In this document: positions 17,073 to 27,500 of the stretch, piece after piece
How positions within the stretch are numbered: position 1 is the first letter of the stretch
Layout of the letters: each line of letters starts with the position of its first letter
NCBI RefSeq assembly: GCF_025151535.1
Contig: NZ_CP102288.1
Span: 315,501-379,500 of the forward strand
DNA length: 64,000 nt
Reading direction: 5' to 3'
Origin: Segatella copri DSM 18205
Lineage (GTDB): Bacteria; Bacteroidota; Bacteroidia; Bacteroidales; Bacteroidaceae
Program-made: the position numbers and the translations under genes
The notes under the pieces: model-generated
Told to the model about the DNA's origin: nothing
The model's input: only the letters and a program-made list of their open reading frames with translations
Database searches by the model: none

Positions 17073-18016
17073 AGTAATATGCTCTCTGGTACGAGTATGT
17101 TGTAAGCCATGATAAGTACCAGCATGATGAGCAGCAGGATGAAGGAGATGTTGGTAAACTTACCTCTGGTGAATGTGATGAAATGGGCGATAAGCGGTGC
17201 TGTATTCACAATCAGGATGCCGCCCAGTTCCTGTATATGTTGAGGCTGGAGGACGATGAAGATGATGCAGGCAACCGATATCATGATAAACGTTTCGTAG
17301 ATCATGCGGGTTCGTATCTTATCGCCGTAGCTGGTGCGTATGAAGTGGATGGAACCGATGATGGTGAGCAGGATAACGAAACTCAGGTTCAGAATCTGAT
17401 GGTCGGTAACCTGTGAATAATCAAAGAGTTCGCTGTAGTTGATGAATTCACAGAAGTGGTCAGCCAGCCCCTGTATGTTGTCGGTATAGAAGAAATAACC
17501 GGCTGCAAACCAATAGGGCACGATGAGACCTACCAGGGATGCAAAGAATGTCTTTACGCTAAACGAGAGGGTAAACACCATCATCATAATCCATAGGATA
17601 GGCATGAAATAGCCTATCTGCACGAAAACCATCGATGCCAGACCGATGCAGGCAAAGGCGTAGAAAGTCCAGCCTGTAGAGCGTTTATCCTGATAGCAAT
17701 TCCAGATAATGAGATAAAAGGCGATGAAACACATCGTCACAATACTGCTTTTTAAAGAGAGGTGGGGGAGTCCTGCCATCGTCATTAATGCCAGAAAACT
17801 GCAGGATACCATTCGGCTGTAGGTACGCATCAGGGCATTACGGTTGTTCAGTTCCACCATCAGCAGGGTAGACATGGCTGTGAAAGCAAATTCTACCCAG
17901 ATATTGGATACCAATAAACCTACTGCAACCCAAACCAGTGTGGCAAGGGTTGCAGTAATAGGTAAAGAGTAGCGGCTAGCCGCTACTTTATTTTGAAAAG
18001 TTTTCTTTCTTAACAT
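17069..18016 (-). CDS. Polytopic membrane protein of unknown function
   Basis: A 315-residue protein with about ten hydrophobic segments spread over its length and short loops. It starts with a basic tail MLRKKTFQNKVAASRY. It resembles in layout the Bacteroidota DUF6427-like membrane proteins, which databases sometimes mislabel as beta-carotene monooxygenases. I cannot confirm membership. No catalytic motif stands out. It is 19 bases downstream of purD and overlaps the YqaA-like gene by 4 bases, so the three form one transcription unit. Confidence 0.6.
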   Translation of the reverse strand: MLRKKTFQNKVAASRYSLPITATLATLVWVAVGLLVSNIWVEFAFTAMSTLLMVELNNRNALMRTYSRMVSCSFLALMTMAGLPHLSLKSSIVTMCFIAFYLIIWNCYQDKRSTGWTFYAFACIGLASMVFVQIGYFMPILWIMMMVFTLSFSVKTFFASLVGLIVPYWFAAGYFFYTDNIQGLADHFCEFINYSELFDYSQVTDHQILNLSFVILLTIIGSIHFIRTSYGDKIRTRMIYETFIMISVACIIFIVLQPQHIQELGGILIVNTAPLIAHFITFTRGKFTNISFILLLIMLVLIMAYNILVPESILL

Positions 18017-18035
18017 CTAATTCAACATTAAAAAA

Positions 18036-19304
18036 CTAAAGGTCCTGTCCGATATCAGAACGGAAGTACTTGTCGGTGAACTGGATCTTCTGTGCCTCAG
18101 CAAAGCTCTTCTTCAAGGCTTCTTCCTTGTTCTTGCCGTAGCTGCTTACGCAGATGACACGACCACCGTTGGTTACTACCTGACCATCCTTCATGGCTGT
18201 ACCGGAGTGGAATACTACCGAACCTTCTACATCATCGATGCCCTGGATAGGATACCCCTTCTTGTAAGCCTCTGGATAACCGCCGCTTACGAGCATCACA
18301 CAGACTGCTGCACGCTCATCAAACTCGATGCTGCGCTTGTCCAGATCGCCTGCTGCTACACCCTCAAAGAGATCCACGATGTCGCTCTTCAGACGGAGCA
18401 TCACGCTCTCAGTCTCAGGGTCACCCATACGGCAGTTGTACTCGATGACCATAGGCTCGCCTTCTACATTGATCAGACCGAAGAAGATGAATCCCTTATA
18501 GTCGATGTTCTCCTCAGCAAGTCCCTCTACGGTAGGACGGATGATGCGCTCGTCAACCTTCTGCATCCACTCCTTGGTAGCGAATGGTACAGGGGTAACG
18601 CTACCCATACCGCCAGTGTTCAGACCGGTATCGTGCTCGCCGATGCGCTTGTAATCCTTAGCCTCAGGCAGAATCTTGTAGTTCTTGCCATCGGTCAATA
18701 CGAATACAGAGCACTCAATGCCGCTGAGGAATTCCTCGATGACTACGCGTGCAGAAGCGTTGCCAAACATACCGCCGAGCATCTCCTTGAACTCTTTCTT
18801 AGCCTCTTCCAGGGTAGGGAGGATGAGAACGCCCTTACCGGCGCACAAACCGTCAGCCTTCAATACATAAGGAGCCTTCAGTGTCTCCAGGAATTTCAAG
18901 CCTTCCTCTACGTGCTCGCCGTCGAAAGTCTCATACTGGGCAGTAGGGATGTTGTGGCGCTTCATGAACTTCTTGGCGAAGTCCTTGCTGCCTTCCAGTA
19001 CGGCGCCAGCCTTTGATGGACCGATGACAGGGATGTTCTGGGTGCGAGGATCGTTCTTGAAGTCATCGTAAACACCCTTTACCAATGGGTCTTCCGGACC
19101 AACTACCACCATATCAACGCCATTTTCTACTGTGAAGTTCTTGAGCGCCTCAAAGTCGTCTGCCTTGATATCTACGTTCTCGCCGACATTCTGAGTACCG
19201 GCATTACCAGGAGCGATGAAGAGTTTCTCACACTTCTCGCTCTGAGCGATTTTCCATGCTAAGGCGTGCTCGCGGCCACCGCCTCCTAACAATAAAATTT
19301 TCAT
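18036..19304 (-). CDS. purD: Phosphoribosylamine--glycine ligase
   Basis: Catalyses the ATP-dependent joining of phosphoribosylamine and glycine in purine synthesis. The protein of 422 residues has the usual length and all landmarks. The N-terminal [17 protein letters not shown] is the PurD signature. The ATP-grasp part contains [15 protein letters not shown], the binding loop [18 protein letters not shown] and the metal-binding end [24 protein letters not shown]. The start was set at 19304 because a longer frame to 19352 adds 16 residues without homology before the canonical first Met. The palindromic repeat A lies directly upstream (19331-19572), so its promoter must lie in or beyond that element. 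Confidence 0.95.
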   Translation of the reverse strand: MKILLLGGGGREHALAWKIAQSEKCEKLFIAPGNAGTQNVGENVDIKADDFEALKNFTVENGVDMVVVGPEDPLVKGVYDDFKNDPRTQNIPVIGPSKAGAVLEGSKDFAKKFMKRHNIPTAQYETFDGEHVEEGLKFLETLKAPYVLKADGLCAGKGVLILPTLEEAKKEFKEMLGGMFGNASARVVIEEFLSGIECSVFVLTDGKNYKILPEAKDYKRIGEHDTGLNTGGMGSVTPVPFATKEWMQKVDERIIRPTVEGLAEENIDYKGFIFFGLINVEGEPMVIEYNCRMGDPETESVMLRLKSDIVDLFEGVAAGDLDKRSIEFDERAAVCVMLVSGGYPEAYKKGYPIQGIDDVEGSVVFHSGTAMKDGQVVTNGGRVICVSSYGKNKEEALKKSFAEAQKIQFTDKYFRSDIGQDL

Positions 19305-19330
19305 TTGCTGTAAGTTATTGTTTGTTACTA

Positions 19331-19572
19331 AACTTTCGCAAGTAAGCCCCACACGCCCTGAAAGGGCAGAAGCCCCTAGCCCAGGGCATCGCCCTGGGTA
19401 ATTACGGACGCAAACCTGTCGCCCTGTAAGGGCAAAAGCTTTAAAACTCCAGACAAAACATAAAGCTTTTGCCCTTACAGGGCGCCTTACTGATTGCCAT
19501 TATACCCAGGGCGATGCCCTGGGCTAGGAGCTTTTGGGCCTTCAGCCCGTTCTTGAACCACTTGCGAAACTT
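19331..19572. repeat. Palindromic repeat family 1, copy A
   Basis: About 240 bases forming a near-complete inverted repeat. Nested arms include GCCCAGGGCATCGCCCTGGG, CGCCCTGTAAGGGCAAAAGC and their complements, and the outer ends are AACTTTCGCAAGT and ACTTGCGAAACTT. Copies B (31951-32227) and C (35627-35845) share most of the sequence. It fills the gap between DPP-IV and purD. Probably a non-autonomous mobile element or a folded RNA unit. Confidence 0.85.
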
Positions 19573-19579
19573 GAATTTG

Positions 19580-21874
19580 TTATTTCAAATAATCGAAGAA
19601 ATAATTGCTGATGCGCTCATGCAGATGAGTGCTCTGATGACCTCTCATGTTGTGAGGCTCGCCAGGATAGACGAAGAAGTCTGGCTGGGTGCCTGCTGCG
19701 ATGCAAGCCTTGAGGAAGGTGAGGCAGTGCTGTGGCACTACGGTCACATCGTTCAAGCCCTGGATAATCTGCAGCTTGCCCTTCAGGTTCTTTGCCTGAT
19801 AGAGCAGAGAGGTCTTCCTGTAACCCTCTGGGTTGGTCTGTGGGGTGTCCATATAGCGCTCGCCATACATCACCTCGTACCAGTGCCAGTCGATTACCGG
19901 ACCGCCTGCTACGCCTACCTTGAACACATCAGGGTGGTTGGTCATCAGTGAGATGGTCATGAATCCGCCGAAGCTCCAGCCGTGAACGCCAATCTTGTCA
20001 GCATCTACATAAGGAAGCGTCTTCAGATATTCCACACCCTTCATCTGGTCTTGCATCTCAATCTGTCCGAGCTGGCGGAAAGTAGCCTGCTCGAAAGCCT
20101 TGCCACGGTTCTCGCTTCCACGGTTGTCGAGGATGAAGAGCAGATAACCCTTTTCTGCCATGTAGGTTTCCCAACCACGGCTAGAGTAGTTCCAGCGTGC
20201 ATCTACGTTGTGGGCATGAGGACCACCATATACATATATAATGGTAGGATACTTCTTGTTCGGATCGAAGTTTACCGGTTTCACCATTCTCCAGTAGAGG
20301 TCTGTTTCGCCATCGGCAGCCTTGATGGTACCGCAGCTGTACTCAGGCACATTGTAGCCCTTCCAAGGGTTCTCGGCTGTGAAGTAAGCGGTGCGCTTGC
20401 CGTTCTCGGTATTCACGAGGGCAATCTTGCGAGGAACGGTAGGAGTAGAGTAGTTGTCGAAGACATACTGTCCGTTCTCGCTCAAAGTGGCGCTGTGCCA
20501 TCCCTTGCCGCAATCATCTACCAGCGTACGCTTGCCGGTTTTTGTATCTACGGCAAAGATGTTTCTCTGGATAGGCGATTTCTCGTTGGATGCGATGATG
20601 ATACTCTTGCGCTTGGTGTTGAAGCCGAGCACTTCCATCACCTCCCATTTTCCGGAAGTCAACTGCTTGATTTCAAGCGATTCCGTGTTGCTGGCCATGC
20701 GGCTTCTGTGCTTGCCCAGGGTGCAGAGATAGAGGTGGTTGTAGCCATCCTTGCGGCTCTGCATGATAAAGCTGTTGCTGTCCCAAGGCAGGAACTGGAT
20801 AGGATGACATGGTTCTACATATTTCTCATCGGTCTCGCGATAGAGTTCGCCTGTCTTCTCGCCGGTTTCTGCATTGTAGGCAGTCAGACGGCAGTCGTTC
20901 TGGTCGCGGTTCAGTTCGAACATATAGATGGTCTTGCTGTCCGGACTCCATGCGATGTTGGTGAAGTAGCGGTCGGTTGGATCGCCAGCCTTCAGATAGA
21001 TGGTCTTGCCGGTCATGCAGTCGAACACGCCTACGGTTACCTTGTGTGATGTCTCGCCAGTCATCGGATACTTGTCTGGTGCAGGAGTAGCAATGCAACT
21101 CTGTGTTTCAGAATGATTGAAACCGATTTCTGGGATGTCGACCTGCGGATAGTCGGTTACCATACTCTGGTCCATGCGATAGAAGGCGAGCAGTTCGCCG
21201 TTCGGACTCCAGAAGGTTCCCTTGCTGATACCGAACTCATCGCGGTGAACACTCTGTCCATAAACAATTTCGCGGCTTCCGTCCTTTGAGAGCTGGAAAT
21301 CGTGAGATTTCTTCTCTTTTGTCAGGGCGTTGCTGGTTACATCGAAGGTACGTACATAGAGGTTGCTGCCCTTCAGATAGGCGAAGGCGTTCTGCTGGGC
21401 GTTGGCCTCCAGGAGGTTCTCGCCGTCAGCAAAATCCATCTCGCTCAGCAGCTTATGCTTCTTGAAGTCTACGGTATAAGTCTTGCTGCCGTTGCTTACC
21501 ATCACGATGCTCTTGCCTGCAAAAGGGAAGAGAGCATTGTAGAGGGCTCTTACCTTGATGTCTTTGGTAGGAGCAATCCACTGGTTAATGTCATTGATGC
21601 CGAAGAGTTTGGTCTCCTTGCCTGTCGTCTTGTTGACGAGATAGCAGGCATCCACATCCTGGCGAACGAGTTCATTGCCCCACCAGGTGCACCAGCGGTT
21701 CTTAGCTACCATGTTACGATAGTTGTTGCCGCCGAAGTTCAGGTCTTCCAATGTAAAGGTTTTCTCGCCTTTCTGAGCAGGAACCACGCCCTGAGCCTGT
21801 AAGTCGGTTGCATTCATAGCCATCATGATCATAGCAGCAAAAGATAATTTATAAATTGAATTCTTCAGATTCAT
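19580..21874 (-). CDS. Dipeptidyl peptidase IV (S9 family serine peptidase)
   Basis: A secreted exopeptidase of 764 residues that removes X-Pro or X-Ala dipeptides. The signal peptide is KLSFAAMIMMAMNATDLQAQG. The middle is the DPP-IV beta-propeller, with repeated strands such as FWSPNGELLAFYRMD and IAWSPDSKTIYMFEL. The C-terminal hydrolase has VYGGPHAHNVD, the nucleophile motif GWSFGGF (Ser634), the acid Asp in QGLNDVTVV and His in HNMRGHQ. Bacteroidota such as Porphyromonas use such enzymes in periplasmic peptide feeding. I chose the start at 21874 (MNLKNSIYK) since the longer frame to 21907 adds a charged leader ahead of the signal peptide. A hairpin at 21902-21932 separates it from the methyltransferase gene upstream. 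Confidence 0.9.
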   Translation of the reverse strand: MNLKNSIYKLSFAAMIMMAMNATDLQAQGVVPAQKGEKTFTLEDLNFGGNNYRNMVAKNRWCTWWGNELVRQDVDACYLVNKTTGKETKLFGINDINQWIAPTKDIKVRALYNALFPFAGKSIVMVSNGSKTYTVDFKKHKLLSEMDFADGENLLEANAQQNAFAYLKGSNLYVRTFDVTSNALTKEKKSHDFQLSKDGSREIVYGQSVHRDEFGISKGTFWSPNGELLAFYRMDQSMVTDYPQVDIPEIGFNHSETQSCIATPAPDKYPMTGETSHKVTVGVFDCMTGKTIYLKAGDPTDRYFTNIAWSPDSKTIYMFELNRDQNDCRLTAYNAETGEKTGELYRETDEKYVEPCHPIQFLPWDSNSFIMQSRKDGYNHLYLCTLGKHRSRMASNTESLEIKQLTSGKWEVMEVLGFNTKRKSIIIASNEKSPIQRNIFAVDTKTGKRTLVDDCGKGWHSATLSENGQYVFDNYSTPTVPRKIALVNTENGKRTAYFTAENPWKGYNVPEYSCGTIKAADGETDLYWRMVKPVNFDPNKKYPTIIYVYGGPHAHNVDARWNYSSRGWETYMAEKGYLLFILDNRGSENRGKAFEQATFRQLGQIEMQDQMKGVEYLKTLPYVDADKIGVHGWSFGGFMTISLMTNHPDVFKVGVAGGPVIDWHWYEVMYGERYMDTPQTNPEGYRKTSLLYQAKNLKGKLQIIQGLNDVTVVPQHCLTFLKACIAAGTQPDFFVYPGEPHNMRGHQSTHLHERISNYFFDYLK

Positions 21875-21901
21875 TATATTCTTTACTTTATCGGGTTTAA
21901 C

Positions 21902-21932
21902 ACCCATGCGTCGTGAAACACGACGTATGGGT
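21902..21932 (-). terminator. Hairpin after the THUMP methyltransferase gene
   Basis: ACCCATGCGTCGTG paired with CACGACGTATGGGT around AAA. It lies just past the stop at 21943 on the minus strand and before the DPP-IV start. There is no long T-run after it, so it may act as an attenuator or 3'-end stabiliser more than a terminator. Confidence 0.5.
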
Positions 21933-21942
21933 CGATATGTCT

Positions 21943-23511
21943 TTAATCCTCGTCGTCGAAGTCAACGCTGAAGTTCTTCTTGCCTCCGCGCTTGCCTCCG
22001 AAATCACGGCCACCACGTTTGTCGCCCTTGAAGCCACCACGCTTGTCGCCTTTCTCGAAACGCTTTCCACCGAAGTCACGGCCACCCTTGCGGTCGCCCT
22101 TGAAGCTGCGGCTTCCACGCTTGTCATCGTCGTCATCATTGCGTCGACCGCCGCCGATACGTGAACGGCCGCCCTTATGGAACTCAGCACGCTTCTTCTC
22201 GAAGTCTTCCAGACGGTGAGTATGGAACTTGAAAGAACGGATATCGTCCTCCTCGTTTTCAGTCTCCTCGCTAACACGCTTCTTGAATTCACGCTCCTTC
22301 TTGAAACGGTGCTTCTGAGCCATCTCGCTCTTCTCGCGCTCAGTCTTCACAATACCGCCTTCAGAACGGAAGTCCTTCATCTTGCCGTCGAACATCACAT
22401 ACTTGCGGAATTCGCACTCCAAGCTTCCGTTGAATACAGGAATCTTGATAGATGGTTTCAGACCAATCTGCTCGAAGCACTCCTCGCGGTAGCTCAATAC
22501 CCAAGCCTCGTTGCCGGCAAAAGCCTTCTTGAAGCGCTCACCTATCATCTTGTAGGTGTTCAGAAGGTTAGGGGTAGAGATGCGCTCGCCGTATGGAGGG
22601 TTCATCACGATGATGCTCTTCTCGGCTGGCTGGGTGAAGTCCTTGAAATCAGCCTGTGAGATGGTGATGTCCTTGCTGAGACCGGCAGCACGAACGTTGA
22701 GATTAGCTGTATTGACAGCCTTCATGTCAACATCGTAACCATAGATATGGTGCTCGAACTCGCGCTCCTGAGAGTCGTCGTTATAGATCATGTCGAAGAG
22801 ATCCTGGTCAAAATCGTTCCACTTCTCGAAGGCAAACTCCTTGCGGAATACACCTGGAGAGATGTTGCGGGCGATGAGGGCAGCTTCGATGGCGATGGTA
22901 CCTGAACCACACATCGGGTCGATGAAATCGCATTCGCCCTTCCAGCCGGTCATCAGAATCATACCTGCAGCGAGAACCTCGTTGAGAGGAGCCTCTACCT
23001 GCTCCTGGCGGTAGCCACGGCGGTGCAGACTCTCACCACTCGAATCGAGACTCAAGGTGGCATTGTCTTCTGCAATGTGGATGTTGAGGCGGATATCTGG
23101 GTTAGATACGCTGATATTTGGACGTGTACCCTGCTTCTCGCGGAACCAGTCAACAATCGCATCCTTTACCTTGTAGGTTACGAAGCGTGAGTTGCGGAAC
23201 TCCTCTGAGTAGACTACTGAGTCAACAGAGAAAGTCTTCTTCACGTCTAAGATGTCATCCCACTTGATCTTCTGAATCTGATCATACACCTCTTCAGCGC
23301 TTCTCGCCTTGAAGTGCTTGATAGGCTTTAAGATACGGATGGCTGTGTGCAACTGGAAGTTAGCACGATACATCATTTCCTTGTCGCCTGTGAAAGACAC
23401 CATGCGGCGACCGATCTGTACATTATTGGCACCCAACTGGGTGAGCTCTTCAGCCAAGACAGGCTCGAGGCCCATGAAGGTCTTGGCAATGAGTTCAAAT
23501 TCCTGTTCCAT
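21943..23511 (-). CDS. THUMP-domain class I RNA methyltransferase (RlmL-like) with an RGG-rich tail
   Basis: Residues 1-160 are a ferredoxin-like plus THUMP domain (FELIAKTFMGLEPVLAEEL), an RNA-binding unit of 23S rRNA m2G methyltransferases. Residues about 160-385 form the Rossmann methyltransferase, with DPMCGSGTIAIEAALIA for SAM binding and the NPPYGER catalytic motif. These match the N-terminal half of E. coli RlmL and its single-domain relatives. The last 140 residues are unusual: a charged linker, then repeated GGRDFGGKR and FKGDKRGG units and an acidic end SVDFDDED. RGG-type tails bind RNA in helicases and other proteins, so it may raise substrate affinity. The start overlaps the end of the serine acetyltransferase gene by 17 bases, so they form an operon. 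Confidence 0.85.
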   Translation of the reverse strand: MEQEFELIAKTFMGLEPVLAEELTQLGANNVQIGRRMVSFTGDKEMMYRANFQLHTAIRILKPIKHFKARSAEEVYDQIQKIKWDDILDVKKTFSVDSVVYSEEFRNSRFVTYKVKDAIVDWFREKQGTRPNISVSNPDIRLNIHIAEDNATLSLDSSGESLHRRGYRQEQVEAPLNEVLAAGMILMTGWKGECDFIDPMCGSGTIAIEAALIARNISPGVFRKEFAFEKWNDFDQDLFDMIYNDDSQEREFEHHIYGYDVDMKAVNTANLNVRAAGLSKDITISQADFKDFTQPAEKSIIVMNPPYGERISTPNLLNTYKMIGERFKKAFAGNEAWVLSYREECFEQIGLKPSIKIPVFNGSLECEFRKYVMFDGKMKDFRSEGGIVKTEREKSEMAQKHRFKKEREFKKRVSEETENEEDDIRSFKFHTHRLEDFEKKRAEFHKGGRSRIGGGRRNDDDDDKRGSRSFKGDRKGGRDFGGKRFEKGDKRGGFKGDKRGGRDFGGKRGGKKNFSVDFDDED

Positions 23512-24436
23512 TATTGAATTCTATATCTAATAAACTTTGTTTTTCTTTTTTATATTTCTTTGTTTTCGGTTTCATATCCTTGGTAACCCATACGTTGGCT
23601 CCCACTACGCAGCCTTCTCCGATGGTGATGCGACCGAGGATGGTGGCATTGGCGTAGACGATGACATCATTTTCGAGGATAGGGTGGCGAGGGATTCCCT
23701 TGATAGGATTGCCGTCCTTGTCGAGAGGAAAACTCTTGGCTCCGAGGGTTACACCCTGGTAGAGTTTCACATTGTCACCGATGATGCAGGTAGCTCCAAT
23801 CACCACACCCGTACCGTGGTCGATGGTGAAGTGCTTGCCGATGGTAGCCTCCGGGTTGATATCAATACCGGTTTCTGAATGCGCCAGCTCGGTCATCATT
23901 CTCGGAATGAGCGGCACTCCCAGTTCGTGCAGCACGTGAGCGATGCGGTAGTTGGTAATCGCCTTGATGACCGGGTAGCAGGAGATGATTTCTCCGTGGC
24001 TCATGGCAGCTGGGTCGCCCTCGTAGGCAGCCTCTACATCGGTAGCCAGAATCTTGCGCAGTCTCGGGAATTCCATGATTGCCTTGGCTGCAATCACGCC
24101 TGCCTTGGCACGCTGGTGCTGCAGTTCAGCCTGGGTTTCCGTTTCGCAGTCGTTGGCGAAGCAGAGACCGGCGAGAATCTGCTCTGACAGCATCTCATAG
24201 AGTTTCTCTACTCTTACTCCAATATGATATTTGATGGTTGAGATATTTACCGAAGAATTGCCGAAATATCCCGGAAAGAGGATAGAACGGGACAAACTGA
24301 TGATTTCTTCGAGCGCCTTGCCCGAAGGAAGTGGATTCCCGTATCGATGCTGATGGAAGAGACCCTTCATAGATTCGGCGCTCGAAAGCTCCTCGATGGT
24401 CTCTGTCAGCTGATGAGTTAATGTATCTTTACTCAT
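23495..24436 (-). CDS. cysE: Serine O-acetyltransferase
   Basis: Makes O-acetylserine from serine and acetyl-CoA for cysteine synthesis. The 313-residue protein has a long helical N-terminal domain. It is followed by a left-handed hexapeptide-repeat helix (ATIGKHFTIDHGTGVVIGATCIIGDNVKLYQ and onward). The catalytic His sits in IDHGTG, and the CoA-binding loop GVTLGAKSF precedes KGIPRHP. The C terminus ends in basic residues, then LLDIEFNNGTGI; in relatives the last residues, usually ending in Ile, bind cysteine synthase. The length fits the EpsC/plant-like group with an extended N terminus. A promoter with both boxes lies at 24466-24495. The downstream methyltransferase gene overlaps it by 17 bases. 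Confidence 0.9.
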   Translation of the reverse strand: MSKDTLTHQLTETIEELSSAESMKGLFHQHRYGNPLPSGKALEEIISLSRSILFPGYFGNSSVNISTIKYHIGVRVEKLYEMLSEQILAGLCFANDCETETQAELQHQRAKAGVIAAKAIMEFPRLRKILATDVEAAYEGDPAAMSHGEIISCYPVIKAITNYRIAHVLHELGVPLIPRMMTELAHSETGIDINPEATIGKHFTIDHGTGVVIGATCIIGDNVKLYQGVTLGAKSFPLDKDGNPIKGIPRHPILENDVIVYANATILGRITIGEGCVVGANVWVTKDMKPKTKKYKKEKQSLLDIEFNNGTGI

Positions 24437-24465
24437 TTTCTTAATGTCTCAATAAAATTTGAGTG

Positions 24466-24495
24466 CAAAGATACGATTATTTTCTTGAATGACAA
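24466..24495 (-). promoter_or_regulatory. Promoter of the serine acetyltransferase operon
   Basis: Read on the minus strand: TTG (plus-strand CAA at 24493-24495), a 19-base spacer, then TATCTTTG (plus-strand CAAAGATA at 24466-24473). It matches the Bacteroidota TTG-N19/20-TAnnTTTG consensus. The start codon follows about 30 bases downstream. Confidence 0.75.
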
Positions 24496-24555
24496 AGAAA
24501 TAGCTACGGTTTTTTGTATTTTTTAGAGTGATTTTTTGAGGGATGAAAGACGGAA

Positions 24556-24590
24556 AGACCCATGTACAGTGTTTTACCGTACATGGGTCT
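24556..24590 (-). terminator. Intrinsic terminator of the activase-fusion gene
   Basis: A 12-base stem, AGACCCATGTAC with GTACATGGGTCT, followed on the minus strand by TTTCCGTCTTTC. It starts 8 bases after the stop at 24599. Confidence 0.7.
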
Positions 24591-24598
24591 GGCTTGTC

Positions 24599-27500
24599 TT
24601 ATTTTGTGATGCTGTCCAGGAAGAGGAGTAGTCGGTTGGTGACGTTTACCTCTGAAACACCGGAATCGAAGTCGAGCGATACGAGGTTGAGTGTAGGGAA
24701 ACGGTCGTGGAGACGTTTCTCGATACCCTTGGAAATCACGTGGTTAGCGATGCAGCCGAAAGGCTGGAGCGAGATGATGTTGTTCACGCCATCACGGATG
24801 TAACCTACGATGTCGGCAGGCAGAAGCCAGCCTTCGCCAAACTGGGCTGCGAGCGAAACCAGTCCCTGTACGTCCTTCGCATCATCATAGATATTGGTGA
24901 ACGGACGGAAGTAGCGGAACTTGCCGGCTGCCTTGTTTACCTGGCGCAATCTTCTGCCTATCAGCGCCTGATAAGCGCCCTTGATGATGAAATCGGGCAC
25001 TTTGGTGCAACTCAGCCGCATGTGTTTCTGTATCTCCACGTTCACAAATTCCTGCAGGAAGAAAGGGGCAAGCAGAGGCGGAACCACCTCAATGCCGCGC
25101 GAGATGATGTTCTGCTCCAGGAACTGGTGGGCGAAAGGATTGAACTTCAGGAAGATTTCGCCTACGATTCCTACCTTCGGCAGTTCTCTTTCGAGGGTCA
25201 TCTGGTTGAATTCTTCGGCTGCCTGTTCCAGGAGTCGGATGAGTCCTTTGGCTGAATTCTGGGCGATAGGTCCGTCTATCAGCTGCATGTATTTATCGCG
25301 CAACTCTCTGGCAATGCCCGGTTTTCGCTCTCTTACGATGCAGGCGTTGTACATCTCGTTGATTGCATCGCCATAGAAAATGGCGGTAACGATAATCTGA
25401 CTGTATTTCAGCCAAGGCACATTGAATCCGTCCTGCTCGTTGTAGTCTTGCTTGTCGTCTGTTGAGCCTGATGCTTCGCCTGTTGAGGCTGTTACACCGA
25501 GCGTGAGCAGCGGAATATCCTGGAATCCATTGGAAATCATCGCACGCTTGATGAGACCGGCGTAGTTGGTTGCGCGACACTGGCCGCCCGTCTGACTCAT
25601 CACTACTGCCGTATTGTTCAGGTCGTATCTGCCTGATTTCAAGGCTTTGATGATGTCGCCGACGATGAGCGTTGCCGGATAGCAGACTTCATTGTTGGCA
25701 AACTTCAAGCCGAGTTCGGCGCTTACCTCATCGCTCATCGGAAGTACCTCAACATCATAGCCTATCAGTTTCAGGATAGGCGGAATGATAGGGGTGAGGT
25801 ATTCGGTCATGAAAGGAGCGAGAATCTTGCGATGAATATCCTGCTTGGTGAATACCTTGGTCTGCTGTAAATGTTGAGTGTTAAGTGTTGAATGTTGAAT
25901 TTCTTCTGCTGTTGAATTTTTCACTCTTCGTTCTTCACTCTTCACTTCCTTTACTCCCTTCAGGCTTTCTATGAGCGAGCGGACACGGAGCTTCAGGGAG
26001 CCGATATTGCTCACATCATCTATCTTTAGCAGCGTGAACGGCTTGTTGTGGCGCTTCATGATGTCGCGAATCTCGTCCTGGATAAAACTGTCAGGACCGC
26101 AGCCGAAGCTGGTCATCTGGACGAAATGAACCTCATCGCCCTGTTCGGCTGCCCATTGCGCTGCCTTCAGAATGCGGTTCATATACGCCCATTGCTTCAC
26201 GAGATAAGTCTCTGGCTGACAGTTGTATGCTTCGTTGTTGTCTTGGCTGGCTAATGCAGCCTCATTTCTTTCTGCCGCCAGGTTCTCCAGATTGAATTCT
26301 TTGAAATCTGCAAAGAGATTACCCCGGGCGATGTCTTCGCTGATGACGTTGACTCCCAGATTGGCAATCATCTCGCTCAGTTTGTGCTGAATCAGCGGGT
26401 CAGTATGATAAGGACGGCCCGCCAGTAGAATCGTAAGTCCCTTGTTTGGCTTCAGAATCTCCCAGCCCTGTTTCTTAATCTCAGCTGCATATACTGCCTG
26501 AGCATAGAGGGCCTCTCTCAGCGCTTTATGGGCAGCCTTCTTGCTTACTCCCAGTTGCTTGAGATAATCGGTAATCTGCTTTTCCAGCGCCTTAGGCTGG
26601 GCAAAGTTGATGACGGGCGTATCGATTGGTTTCTTCAGATTGATGACCGACTTGATGACATCGCTGTAGCCCGAAACGACCGGACAGTTGAAGCTGTTCA
26701 GCGTATTCTTCGGGTCGTCATTATGTTCATAAACCACGTATGGCATGAGGATGCGGTCAACCTTCGGGTTCTCGTTGAGTTCCTTCAGATGACTGTGAGC
26801 CAGTTTAGCCGGGAAGCAGATATTGTCGCTCATCACCGTATTCAAGGCTCCTTCATACTGGCTGAAAGTGGAATCGGAAGAGAGAATCACGCCCAATCCT
26901 GCTGCCCGGAGCAGCGCATTCCAGAACGGATATTCCTCGTACATGTTGAGGATGCGAGGAATGCCTACTTTGACGTTGTGTTTTACAACGTCAAGTGGGT
27001 TAACTTCTTCTCTATCAAAGAGTAAACTATATTTGTATTCGTAGATATTCTTGCCTTTTTCCCCGTTTGCTCCCTTGTTGTTGAATACACGCTCGCACTT
27101 GTTTCCGGAGTAGAATCGGTTGCCGCCGGCAAAGGTGTAGCGGGAAACATAACAATGGTTTTCGCAGCCTTTGCATTGCAGCTGCTTGGTTTCATAATGA
27201 GCCAAATTCTGCAGCTCATCGATGGTTCTTGATGAGGCAGGGTGCTCGTCTTCTGCAGATGTGCGATGCTTGTAATCTGCCGCCGCATGAAGGGCACAGC
27301 CGTAGGCGCCCATCAGTTCAGGCATGTTGCTTCGTGCCACTTCTGTATGGGTGAGTAACTCAAATGCTCTTACCACCGCATCGTTTCTCATCGTACCACC
27401 CTGCACAACGATTTTGCCTCCAAGGTTCTCATTACCATGGAGTTTCAATACCTTATAAAGACAGTTCTTGATGACCGAATAAGAGATTCCGGCAGAAATA

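Noticed and set aside
21980-22219. Plus-strand frame encoding a Pro/Arg-rich protein
   Set aside because: It is the antisense shadow of the RGG-rich tail of the methyltransferase; the composition follows from the low-complexity DNA.
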